Part shown: positions 9,087 through 16,234 of the stretch, piece after piece
Layout of the letters: the number at the start of each line of letters is the position of its first letter
Numbering within the stretch: position 1 is the first letter of the stretch
Source: Agromyces cerinus
Lineage (GTDB): Bacteria > Actinomycetota > Actinomycetes > Actinomycetales > Microbacteriaceae
Assembly: GCF_016907835.1 (NCBI RefSeq)
Contig: NZ_JAFBCT010000001.1
Location: forward strand, 310,001 to 374,000
Direction of reading: 5' to 3'
DNA length: 64,000 nt
Made by a program: the position numbers and the translations under genes
The notes under the pieces: model-generated
What the model saw: only the letters and a program-made list of their open reading frames with translations
Databases searched by the model: none
What the model was told of the DNA's origin: nothing

Positions 9087-9467
9087 ATGACCGTCTCGGA
9101 CAATCAAGGACTTGATCGCTTTCTGGCGTCTGTGCAGCAGTTGACTCCAGCTGACTTCATCGAGGTCAGTGACGGGGCGCGCACGACGGGTACCGCGGTT
9201 CGAACCGCGGCGCGGAACGCGGCCAAACTGTCAGCGGCAGACCGCAGCGCGCTCGACAAGCGCGTTCGCGATGCATTCGTTCCGATGCACGAGCAACTCC
9301 AAGCCGATCCGAGCGCAGATCTCCACGACGCGATCATGGACACGATGACCGCGGCGCTCGGTGTCGTGCAACGGACGAAGCTCTCCGAAGAGCAGTACGA
9401 GGCGCTCGTCCGCCCGTTCCTGGCCGTGGGCGCCGACGTGCCGGCCTGGGCGTCCGACCCCTCGTGA
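9087..9467 (+). CDS. Small helical protein, immunity-type family B copy 1
   Basis: 126 residues from an ATG with GGGGAG just upstream. A TAGAGT -10-like box at 9040-9045 suggests its own promoter. The C-terminal half matches the genes at 9476, 11415 and 17419: a helix with T-x-A-x-x-A-x-x-x-x-R, then a KL-x-EQY-x-LV-PF segment and a short proline-rich end. The protein looks all-alpha, without catalytic motifs or a signal peptide. It is the most diverged of the family. An immunity role is inferred from repeated occurrence behind a polymorphic toxin. Confidence 0.65.
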   Translation: MTVSDNQGLDRFLASVQQLTPADFIEVSDGARTTGTAVRTAARNAAKLSAADRSALDKRVRDAFVPMHEQLQADPSADLHDAIMDTMTAALGVVQRTKLSEEQYEALVRPFLAVGADVPAWASDPS

Positions 9468-9475
9468 GGTAGGGC

Positions 9476-9853
9476 GTGCTCGAAGCAGCGACTGTGACCT
9501 TCGTCGAACAGGCGACCGTTCTGCCGCCGGAATCGCTGACCGAGGCGTTCGGCCGTCTGGTCGCACTGCGACGTCACGGCGGCAAGGAGGCGAGCCGTGC
9601 CGCGGTGCCGTCGGCGGCTGAGAACTCCGAGCTCGACAACAAGATCCGCAGCGCGCTGCTTCCGCGCGCTGCAGAGCTGAACGCCGTCGACGCCGGGCTG
9701 CACTCCGGTGCCCGGGCGGCGATCTCGACGACTGCTCGCGCGATCCTCAAGCGCGGCAAGCTCACACCCGAGCAGTACCAGGTGCTGGTGGAGCCGTTCG
9801 TCGACCGCGGGGTGGAGATTCCGCCCCATCCGAGCCAGGACGCCGGAAACTGA
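9476..9853 (+). CDS. Small helical protein, immunity-type family B copy 2
   Basis: 125 residues from GTG 9476, 8 bp after copy 1. The second residue onward (LEAATVTFVEQ) aligns with MLDAATTWFIEQ of the copy at 11415, which fixes the start. Shared hallmarks are AAENSELDNKIRSALLPRAAELN, a LHSGARA segment, a second TARAI helix, and EQYQVLVEPF followed by a proline-rich tail. No known domain was recognised. Tandem placement with copy 1 suggests duplication followed by divergence towards different toxin variants. Confidence 0.65.
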   Translation: MLEAATVTFVEQATVLPPESLTEAFGRLVALRRHGGKEASRAAVPSAAENSELDNKIRSALLPRAAELNAVDAGLHSGARAAISTTARAILKRGKLTPEQYQVLVEPFVDRGVEIPPHPSQDAGN

Positions 9854-9920
9854 GCGGGCCCGCCGGTGTCGAGGTACCTTCCGCATCCCGGGCACGCCCG
9901 ATCGCTCGTCTGATGCATCG

Positions 9921-10208
9921 ATGGTGACGATTCATGAGGCGCGATCGTTGCTGGAGCGCCACTTCATCGAGCGTCCGCCTGCTCTCTCGGGAGACCTGTA
10001 CATCTCACCCGAATGGTACGAGGACGAGCAGGACTACTTGCCGGTGTGGGGGTCTCGGCAGTTCCTCGTCGATGGGGTTGAGGCGTTCGCCCGCTGGGAC
10101 AACCTCGTGATCTTCATCGACAAGCGAACCGGCGAAATCCGTGAGGAGTTCTGTACGCCGAACTTCGCGAAGATCCGGGAGATGAAACCGGTTACTGCTC
10201 CGGCGTGA
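9921..10208 (+). CDS. Small immunity-type protein, family A copy 2
   Basis: 95 residues, clearly paralogous along its whole length to the gene at 8729 (same WYED, DYLPVWG, FARWDN and TGE elements, with K-R changes near the end). The start codon has no obvious ribosome site. A TACCTT hexamer at 9875-9880 could serve as -10 box. Gene pairs A-B-B-A suggest an ancestral A+B immunity cassette duplicated behind the toxin gene. Function is inferred from context only. Confidence 0.65.
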   Translation: MVTIHEARSLLERHFIERPPALSGDLYISPEWYEDEQDYLPVWGSRQFLVDGVEAFARWDNLVIFIDKRTGEIREEFCTPNFAKIREMKPVTAPA

Positions 10209-10273
10209 TCCTCACTTCGACAGGTCACTCGCCGACGTGGCCGTCGCCGGAGCGCCGGATAGAGTTTCGAGTG

Positions 10274-11383
10274 ATGAGTCGAGGCGAGCGGGTCGATGTT
10301 CGGGGGTGGGCCACCTTCCGCGGGGAACGAGTGACCGTAGCGGGTCCGCCTGACGCAGGCTCGCTCAGCGTGGTCGCAGTGCCGGAACTCCTGGAGGGTT
10401 TCGATCCGAAGCCGAATGACTCGACGTACGGGTACTGGCGCGAGCCGTGGGCGGTAGCGGAGGTGCCGGTCGAGGCGCTCTCGCATCTCGTGCTCACCGA
10501 CACTCGATCTCGGGCGGCGTCGGCGGTGGCGGCGGATGAGGTCGGTCTGTTCGGGGTCATCGGGCCGGCTGCGGTTCGGCTCGGAGACACGGTCGGCTTC
10601 GTCGTCGATGGGGAACCGCGTCTGCGGGTGGAGTGCGATGAGGTCGAGCCTCCGGTCGGGTTCGCGTGGACGCGCACGGCGAGCGGGTGGCGCGCCGACG
10701 TACCGCGCTCGGCGATCGCGGCCGTCGAGCGCAGATACATCTTCGCGTCGTGGCGCGGGGCGAAGGTCCGGGTCGTCCGAGTCGACGGCGACACGGCGAT
10801 CGTGTACTCGGAACGGATCGTGTACACGGACGCATCCGCGCCGTTCGAGGCTGCCGAGATGGATGCGACGGACGACGTGCGAGCAGGCTGGTCGGCGACA
10901 GTATCGCTGGGTGATCTCGAACCGGCCTGGGCGACTCGTTCGACGTCGCCGCTCGTCCCGGCGCACTTCCCGCTGGCGGTCGGCCGTGTCGGCGAGCGCC
11001 CGGAGCAGGTGGGGCTGCTCGAGGCCGACGGTGGGCTCCACAGCGATCTGGCGGCGGTGGTGCGGTTGCCGGACGACCTCCCCGATCCGCTCATGTCGCT
11101 GTATGGCCTGCATTTCGGGTCGAGACCGCAGTGGGAATGGCGGCGATACGTATTGCCCGTCGAGATCGAGGCGCCCGAGCTGGTCACGTCCGAGGTGTGC
11201 GTCGACGGCGTCTGGCAGCCGGTGAATCGCATCGACGCCGATTCGTGGAGGGTGTTCGGCCCGGAAGACGAGATCGGATTGGATGCGATCGAGGCGTACC
11301 GATACACCACGTCGACGGTCGATCTGGAGGCCGCACCCGGGGTGCGGATCCGGAACGCCTCCCTCGAAGCACGCGAGTTGTGA
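10274..11383 (+). CDS. Protein of unknown function in the immunity cluster
   Basis: 369 residues from ATG 10274. A TAGAGT -10 box at 10260-10265 lies 8 nt before it, which suggests a leaderless transcript and argues against the longer open frame from 10205. The protein is strand-rich and acidic, with no signal peptide, TM segment or familiar catalytic motif. Repeated W-R and E-W segments (YWREPW, QWEWRRY) and a terminal basic strand are visible. It lies between family A copy 2 and family B copy 3. An immunity or toxin-accessory role is only an inference. No homologous domain was recognised. Confidence 0.6.
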   Translation: MSRGERVDVRGWATFRGERVTVAGPPDAGSLSVVAVPELLEGFDPKPNDSTYGYWREPWAVAEVPVEALSHLVLTDTRSRAASAVAADEVGLFGVIGPAAVRLGDTVGFVVDGEPRLRVECDEVEPPVGFAWTRTASGWRADVPRSAIAAVERRYIFASWRGAKVRVVRVDGDTAIVYSERIVYTDASAPFEAAEMDATDDVRAGWSATVSLGDLEPAWATRSTSPLVPAHFPLAVGRVGERPEQVGLLEADGGLHSDLAAVVRLPDDLPDPLMSLYGLHFGSRPQWEWRRYVLPVEIEAPELVTSEVCVDGVWQPVNRIDADSWRVFGPEDEIGLDAIEAYRYTTSTVDLEAAPGVRIRNASLEAREL

Positions 11384-11414
11384 TGCCTCTCGTGCAGGAC
11401 TCAAGGAGAACATG

Positions 11415-11783
11415 ATGCTGGATGCCGCGACGACATGGTTCATCGAGCAGGTTGCTGCCCTGCCCGCGGAGGAGCTCGCGGTGATCTTCGACGAATCGTT
11501 GGACCTTTGGGTGCCCGCCGGTCGTGCGGCGAGCGGGGCCATCAAGATCTCGGCCGCCAAGAACTCCGAGCTCGATCACGATGTGCGGGCGGTACTGCGC
11601 CCGCGCGCTGCGGAGCTCGATGCGCACGCTACCGGCCTGCATTCCGATGCGAAGGGTGCGACCGTGATCGCAGCCCGAGCCATTCAGACCCGCGCGACGC
11701 TCGCCGTCGAGCACTACGACGTGCTGGTCGCCCCGTTCATCTCTGCCGGTGTCGAGGTACCCCCGCACCCCGTGCACTCCTGA
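11415..11783 (+). CDS. Small helical protein, immunity-type family B copy 3
   Basis: 122 residues from ATG 11415, which has AAGGAGAA at 11403-11410 with normal spacing. An adjacent ATG at 11412 is also possible. Paralogous to the genes at 9476 and 17419 through the whole length (MLDAATTWFIEQ start, KNSELDHDVRAVLRPRAAELD, GLHSDAKG, HYDVLVAPF, PPHP end). Located 32 bp after the 10274 gene. All-alpha, soluble, no motif for catalysis. Most likely an immunity or orphan-immunity protein. Confidence 0.65.
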   Translation: MLDAATTWFIEQVAALPAEELAVIFDESLDLWVPAGRAASGAIKISAAKNSELDHDVRAVLRPRAAELDAHATGLHSDAKGATVIAARAIQTRATLAVEHYDVLVAPFISAGVEVPPHPVHS

Positions 11784-11820
11784 TCCGCCCGGTTCGCCGC
11801 GAGCGGCGCATGTGCGACAG

Positions 11821-11840
11821 GATGGGGAGCGCTCCCCATC
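11821..11840. promoter_or_regulatory. Perfect 20-bp palindrome upstream of the Tdi1-type immunity gene (operator candidate)
   Basis: GATGGGGAGCGCTCCCCATC is a perfect dyad 82 bp before the start at 11923. Its 18-bp core matches the palindrome at 1660-1677 except at the centre. A CAGGAT hexamer overlapping its left edge may be the -10 box, so a bound repressor would block transcription start. Confidence 0.55.
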
Positions 11841-11922
11841 GCCCGGCGGCTCGATCTGTGGTGTCGTGGAAGCCTTCGCCGCGTGGAGCACGTCGCGTGA
11901 AGCCTGCTGAGGAAGGACCGGA

Positions 11923-12798
11923 ATGACCACGTTCAACACGTTCACCCAGGTGGCGCCGATCGGCGAGGAGACCATTTCCCGGTTCGCCGGACAGGTCCCC
12001 GCCGAAGTCGTCGACCTGTGGCGTCGTCAGGGTGCCGGATTCGTCGGCGCCGACGGGTTCTTCCGCGTCGTCGATCCAGACCGCGCTGCGCAGATGCTCG
12101 GGAGCGTCTTCGCCATGCCCGACGGTTCGACCGTGTTGTTCACGACGGCGCTCGGCGACGTCGTCTTCCACGCCGGCGGCGCCTACTTCGTCGTGAAGTT
12201 CCGGTTCGGCGCGATCGACGTGGCGCAGGGCCTCTCCTTCGACGGGCTCGTCGCACTCATCGAAGACGAGCGTCACCGCGACGTCGTCTGGCAGTGGCAG
12301 CCGTATCCGGCCGCGCGCGACCGTGACGGCGTTCCCGCGTTCGAGCAGTGCTTCGGGTTCGTGCCGCTGCTCGCCCTGGGCGGCCCGAACGACGCGGCCA
12401 ACCTGCAGCTCGGCGGCCTCTACGAGCACCTCGCCCTCATCACGCAGCTCGCCGGTCAGCCGCGGGTGCGCGGTGGCCTCCCGATTCCGGCGAACGGCGG
12501 GCCGGATGCGGACGCGGATGCCGCGACCGACCGGGATCGCCTCGTCGAGGTCGCCCGCGGCCTGTTCGCCAAGCTCACCGAGGCGCCGAACCTGAACTTC
12601 ATCGACCTGCCCGACGGACTCGGCATCTGCGCCGTGCACGCCGTGCGCGGTGGCGGCAAGATCTACGTCGCACCCGATGAATCGGTGCTGTTCGTCGCGT
12701 CGTCGATGGACTACGACGCCGGGCTCGCCGCATTCCGGTCGGGTGAGCGCACGCCGCACGTCATGTTCGAGCGCCGCGACGGTGGGGCGACCTCGTGA
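11923..12798 (+). CDS. Tdi1-type immunity protein (GAD-like and DUF1851 domains) with an extra C-terminal domain
   Basis: 291 residues from an ATG with GGAAGG at 11911-11916. Residues about 5-130 look like a GAD-like domain (PAEVVDLWRRQGAGF, GFFRVVDP). Residues about 140-185 carry the DUF1851 signature FGFVPLLALGGPND with a following LYEHLALITQLAG helix. This pairing is the immunity family (Tdi1) known to bind and inhibit Ntox15/Tde DNases, and the toxin upstream has exactly such a domain. Residues about 205-288 form a further domain, ending in RGGGKIYVAPDESVLFVASS, that recurs in the DUF2185 protein at 14687. Predicted role: protection from the DNase warhead. Confidence 0.8.
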   Translation: MTTFNTFTQVAPIGEETISRFAGQVPAEVVDLWRRQGAGFVGADGFFRVVDPDRAAQMLGSVFAMPDGSTVLFTTALGDVVFHAGGAYFVVKFRFGAIDVAQGLSFDGLVALIEDERHRDVVWQWQPYPAARDRDGVPAFEQCFGFVPLLALGGPNDAANLQLGGLYEHLALITQLAGQPRVRGGLPIPANGGPDADADAATDRDRLVEVARGLFAKLTEAPNLNFIDLPDGLGICAVHAVRGGGKIYVAPDESVLFVASSMDYDAGLAAFRSGERTPHVMFERRDGGATS

Positions 12799-13133
12799 CC
12801 TCGGCCCTCGAACAGCGCTGCGAGCGGCTGCGGCTGCCCGTGACCGAGCTCGTCGCCGTGAGCATCTCCGCGACGCTCCGCCCGCAAGATCTGCCCGAGC
12901 TGCGTGCGGCCATCGCCGACGTGCGGGCGATCCTCAGCGAAGACGTCTCCGACATCCCGCCGGGCGCATTCCTCGACTGGCTGCCGACTGCGTTGCGCAA
13001 CCTCCAGCGCATGGACGAAGCCGTCAGCGGCGGCGACGCCGCGGCGTCGTACGCCATCCTGACCGACAAGGCCGATGGATTCATCCGTCTCACCGACGGG
13101 TGCGCCGGCTTCCCGGGGTGGTCGGCCACCTGA
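12795..13133 (+). CDS. Hypothetical helical protein coupled to the Tdi1-type gene
   Basis: 112 residues. GTG 12795 overlaps the TGA of the preceding gene (GTGA), so it is translationally coupled. The sequence is predicted to form four helices, with two cysteines (RCERL near the N-terminus, DGCAGF near the C-terminus) and no TM segment. No family was recognised. Coupling to the Tdi1-type gene suggests the two act together, perhaps as co-immunity or a second immunity factor. Confidence 0.65.
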   Translation: MTSALEQRCERLRLPVTELVAVSISATLRPQDLPELRAAIADVRAILSEDVSDIPPGAFLDWLPTALRNLQRMDEAVSGGDAAASYAILTDKADGFIRLTDGCAGFPGWSAT

Positions 13134-13152
13134 GCCGGGGGCTGCCGAGCCG

Positions 13153-13785
13153 TCAGCCGCGCAGGAACGGGTCGAGGAATCCGTTCACGATCGTCTGGCT
13201 GGCGCGAGCGCCGTAGTTGTCGACCGTGACCTGGCTGATCGCCGCATAGGCGTTCTCGCGCAGCACGACGGGCGGCAGCGGCTGCCAGCCGTTGCCCGAT
13301 CTGGCGACGACGGTCACGTAGGCCACCGAGTCCTTCGGCGCGAGCCAGATGCCGAAGGTGACGTTTCCGCTCCTGGCCGCCGGCACCGGAAGGTACACGC
13401 GGGGGTCGCCGGTGCGGAATCGCTCGAGCAGGGCGGCGGCGTCCTGCGGGGCGACGTGTGCGTACGCGTTCACGCTCTGCTTCACCCGGGAACCGGTCTC
13501 GACCCGCTCCCAGCGGTACGACCATGCCGTCAGCCAGACGATGCCCCCGATGAGCGCCGCCGCGCTGAGCAGCACGAGACCGGGGGCGACGAGTGCCCGC
13601 AGGCCGGAGCGACGACCCTGGTAGTCGGCCGACATCTCGACGATCGCGTCGTAGAGCGTCAGCGTCACGACGAGCCCGATGAGCCCGGCGAGGATGAAGG
13701 CGCCCGCGGTGATCATGAGACCGCGTGAGCGCACCCGACGCACTTCTTGGGGGATGGTCGTCAGCGGTCGTTCAAGCTGTTCCAC
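13153..13785 (-). CDS. Two-TM membrane protein, function unknown
   Basis: 210 residues from a GTG with GGAAGG upstream. It overlaps the end of the 13772-14515 gene by 14 nt, so the two form a minus-strand operon opposite to the immunity genes. Two hydrophobic helices (about 23-46 and 68-90) precede a soluble strand-rich domain with a YLPVPAARSG segment. No recognised catalytic motif. It resembles the TM-hairpin plus soluble-domain proteins at 964 and 13772. Possibly an accessory of the secretion locus. Confidence 0.65.
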   Translation of the reverse strand: MEQLERPLTTIPQEVRRVRSRGLMITAGAFILAGLIGLVVTLTLYDAIVEMSADYQGRRSGLRALVAPGLVLLSAAALIGGIVWLTAWSYRWERVETGSRVKQSVNAYAHVAPQDAAALLERFRTGDPRVYLPVPAARSGNVTFGIWLAPKDSVAYVTVVARSGNGWQPLPPVVLRENAYAAISQVTVDNYGARASQTIVNGFLDPFLRG

Positions 13786-14515
13786 GGGTGTCCTTCCGTT
13801 CGGCGACCGGCCATTTGCGATCGACCATGGGGCCCTTCCACTCGAAGTACCCGAAGACCGACGTGTGGGTGCCGGTCGGCACGCCTCGACGCGAGGCTTC
13901 GTCGACGAGCACCCGGGCCGCCTGGTGCGCGGTCGAGTCCTCGATCACGGCGTCGAGCATGAGTGGGATGAGTCCGCGTCGCGCGCCGTCGAACTCATCG
14001 AAGAGGGTGACGCGTTCGGCACCGCGATCGCCGCCGAACGCGCGCTTCAGTGCCGCTCCGTCGCGCACGCAGATCTCGCAGAGCAGTGTGCCGTTGCCGG
14101 CCTTCAGCGCGGCAGTGGCGAGTGGGCCCGACACGGGGAGTCGCTGCATCCGTGCCGAGCGCGTGCGGTCGACGAGCACACCCACGAAAACCATGTCGTG
14201 CCAGGCGATGAGCGGGGCGCCCGCGAGGCGCACACCTTCGTCGGTCACGGTGAGGGCGATGTCGGTGCCCGTCACGAGGAGCATGAGGGCGCGTCGCCGC
14301 CGCAATGCCATCACCGTCGAGATGAGGCAGGCGGCGACACCGAGAACGGCGATGATGATCGTGAACCAACGCATGCCCGAGGCGATGGCGAAGACGAGCC
14401 CGGCGGTGACGAGGCATCCGAGCGCGACGCTGACGAGGATGATGCCAGAATTCCAGCGGCCGACCGTGTCGACCTTGGCGCGGTCGACGGATGCCTCGAA
14501 GATCGGCTCGGCCAT
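13772..14515 (-). CDS. Two-TM membrane protein with PH-like domain, function unknown
   Basis: 247 residues from an ATG with AAAGGG upstream. Hydrophobic helices lie at about residues 25-46 and 50-70, followed by RRRR (positive-inside, hairpin entering the membrane from the cytoplasm) and a PH-like strand-rich domain starting near the GVRLAGAPLIAWHDM segment. This mirrors the IAWADV segment in the gene at 964. First gene of a two-gene minus-strand operon. No enzymatic motif. Confidence 0.65.
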   Translation of the reverse strand: MAEPIFEASVDRAKVDTVGRWNSGIILVSVALGCLVTAGLVFAIASGMRWFTIIIAVLGVAACLISTVMALRRRRALMLLVTGTDIALTVTDEGVRLAGAPLIAWHDMVFVGVLVDRTRSARMQRLPVSGPLATAALKAGNGTLLCEICVRDGAALKRAFGGDRGAERVTLFDEFDGARRGLIPLMLDAVIEDSTAHQAARVLVDEASRRGVPTGTHTSVFGYFEWKGPMVDRKWPVAERKDTRGTA

Positions 14516-14615
14516 CGGTGCCCTTTCGCGTTCTGATCGGGCCGGCGGGCGGCTCCGAGCGTGGACAGCCTATCGCCCGGACATCGTCGCGCCCGGTTCG
14601 CGTACGCTCGACGGC

Positions 14616-14690
14616 ATGGACCCGCGCAGCAGCGAACCAGGCGCCGCCTCCCAAGCTTCTCGCCTGGCACAGATCCCGGAAGGCGCATGA
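14616..14690 (+). CDS. Leaderless micro-ORF coupled to the DUF2185 gene
   Basis: 24 residues beginning MDPRSSEPG. A TACGCT box at 14603-14608 sits exactly 7 nt before the ATG, predicting a leaderless mRNA. Its TGA overlaps the next start (ATGA at 14687-14690). The box and first four codons match those of the genes at 16848 and 19414, so it may be a captured 5-prime end. It may serve only to deliver ribosomes to the next gene. Confidence 0.4.
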   Translation: MDPRSSEPGAASQASRLAQIPEGA

Positions 14691-15367
14691 CCGTGGCAAC
14701 GTCGTATCCCGAGTTCATCCCCGGGGCGGGCGCCAGTCTCGCCACGAAGAACGTACTGTCCGGCGCCGGCCGAGTGCGGTGGATGGTGCGGAAGCCATCG
14801 CGCCAGCCGGCCGACAACGGATGGCGGATCATGAGCGACGTCGATTCGAGCGAGTACCTGTCGGACTCCGGCAATTGGGTGATCACCGACTTCAACGAAC
14901 TCTGTGCGATCGAACCGGCGTTGCTCGGAATCTACGACTTCCCGGTGGGCTCAGACTTCCAACTGGTCGACGACGGAAGCGGCATCCAGATCTTCGACAC
15001 CGCCTCGGGTCGCGAGATCCCACGGAGCGCGTTCTACGTACCCCCAGCGCCGGAGCCGGCGGAATGGCGGCCCGAGGTCGTCGACCCGGAGGCGCTCTCG
15101 TCCGACCAGCGCGAACTCGCCGCGACGGCAGCCGCACTCTTCGAGCAGCTCGCTCGCGACGCGGGTCAGGCCGATTCCGGTCGGCTCAACGTGGTGCTCC
15201 TGCCCGATGACTTGGGCGTCGCCGTCGTCCGCGCCGTTCGAGGCGGTGGCGTGATCTTCGTCGCCCGCGACTCGAGCGTGCTGTACGTGACCTCGGCGAT
15301 CGATCTTCAGGTCGGCCTCGACCTCTTCCGCGACGGGCAGCGCACACCGCTGTCGAGCTTCGAGTAG
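14687..15367 (+). CDS. DUF2185/Imm33-like immunity protein with the domain shared with the Tdi1-type protein
   Basis: 226 residues from ATG 14687 with GGAAGG about 8 nt upstream. Residues about 10-110 match the DUF2185 pattern: ATKNVLSG, VRWMVRKP, NGWRI, EYL, NWVITDFN, DFPVGSDF. This family is used as an immunity domain in polymorphic toxin loci. Residues about 145-225 align with the C-terminal domain of the 11923 protein (LNVVLLPDDLGVAVVRAVRGGG and onward). The shared domain suggests a common partner or a modular immunity scaffold. Which warhead it blocks is unknown; a papain-fold domain is a reasonable guess. Confidence 0.75.
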   Translation: MTVATSYPEFIPGAGASLATKNVLSGAGRVRWMVRKPSRQPADNGWRIMSDVDSSEYLSDSGNWVITDFNELCAIEPALLGIYDFPVGSDFQLVDDGSGIQIFDTASGREIPRSAFYVPPAPEPAEWRPEVVDPEALSSDQRELAATAAALFEQLARDAGQADSGRLNVVLLPDDLGVAVVRAVRGGGVIFVARDSSVLYVTSAIDLQVGLDLFRDGQRTPLSSFE

Positions 15368-15386
15368 CAGAACGGATTCTGACGAG

Positions 15387-16037
15387 ATGGGTGAGATGGG
15401 CGAGAACGAATCACTGGTGTCGACCGTCGTTCAGGTCGAGGATGCGACGCTGACGCTGTCGGCGCCGCCCGAGCTGCAGAGCGCCGTCGACGGCGTGATC
15501 GCCGCCTTCCGGGAATGCGGATCCGAGCCGGCCGACGGCGTGCGCGTCGACATCGGATGGGGCCCGTTCGTGCTGAAGCAGACGGGTGACCGGCGGTTCG
15601 TCGTGGTGACGCCACACTATGCGGGGACGGCCGATCGCGGGTCGACCGACGACCTCACCCTCGGGCTGTGGGCGCTGGCGGCGCAGGTGCAGCTCGCGGA
15701 ACTGGTGGGCGTCGACGGGGTGCCGCCGACCTTCGCGGACCGGGTCATCATCGCGAAACGCGCCCTGAGCGCGCCGGGCTGGGCGATGACCCGGGAGCCT
15801 CCGTCCGCCGGCGACAGCGGATGGTTCGTCGACGTGTTCCCATCGCTCGACGACGCCTCGGGCCTCGGCGTCGGGGACCTGGTGGCGGTGCCGGCGTCGG
15901 AGTTGCTGCACATCCGGAAGCAGGCGGTCCGCGTGCTGTCGTTGCCGCCGGGTGTGGTCGCCGTCGTAGGGGAGGACTCCGTGGACGCCGTGATCCGCGA
16001 ATCGGATGGCACCGTGCTCTTCCGAGGTGATCGATGA
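15387..16037 (+). CDS. DUF2185/Imm33-like immunity protein with a novel N-terminal module
   Basis: 216 residues. ATG 15387 follows the previous stop by 19 bp; ATG 15396 is an alternative start. The C-terminal part (about 110-200) has the DUF2185/Imm33 pattern: DRVIIAKRAL, GWAMTREP, DSGW, and RVLSLPPG. The N-terminal part (about 15-105) is different and includes a VDGVIAAFRE helix and a VDIGWGPF strand. A similar helix-strand block forms most of the short protein at 16034. Ends in ATGA overlap with that gene. Immunity role inferred from domain family and context. Confidence 0.7.
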   Translation: MGEMGENESLVSTVVQVEDATLTLSAPPELQSAVDGVIAAFRECGSEPADGVRVDIGWGPFVLKQTGDRRFVVVTPHYAGTADRGSTDDLTLGLWALAAQVQLAELVGVDGVPPTFADRVIIAKRALSAPGWAMTREPPSAGDSGWFVDVFPSLDDASGLGVGDLVAVPASELLHIRKQAVRVLSLPPGVVAVVGEDSVDAVIRESDGTVLFRGDR

Positions 16038-16234
16038 CAACGCCAACGACGGCACTCGTCGAGCGGTCCGTCGACGTCGGCGGCGTCGAAGTCGTCGCCG
16101 CGGCCGAAGCGCGTTGGGCCGATCGCTTGGACGACGTGCTGGCTTCGTTCGCGGGGCTCGATTCCGTGGTCGAGGGTGACCGCATCCAGCGGGGATGGGG
16201 CTGGTTCGAGATGGCGCCGCATGAACTCGCCTGA
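16034..16234 (+). CDS. Short protein resembling the N-terminal module of the preceding immunity protein
   Basis: 66 residues from ATG 16034, overlapping the previous stop by 4 nt. The segment RLDDVLASFAG with QRGWGWFEMAP parallels AVDGVIAAFRE with VDIGWGPFVLKQ of the 15387 protein, so this looks like a truncated or stand-alone copy of that module. It overlaps the next gene by 14 nt. It may be the front part of a gene disrupted by frameshift, or a working small protein. Confidence 0.5.
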   Translation: MTTPTTALVERSVDVGGVEVVAAAEARWADRLDDVLASFAGLDSVVEGDRIQRGWGWFEMAPHELA

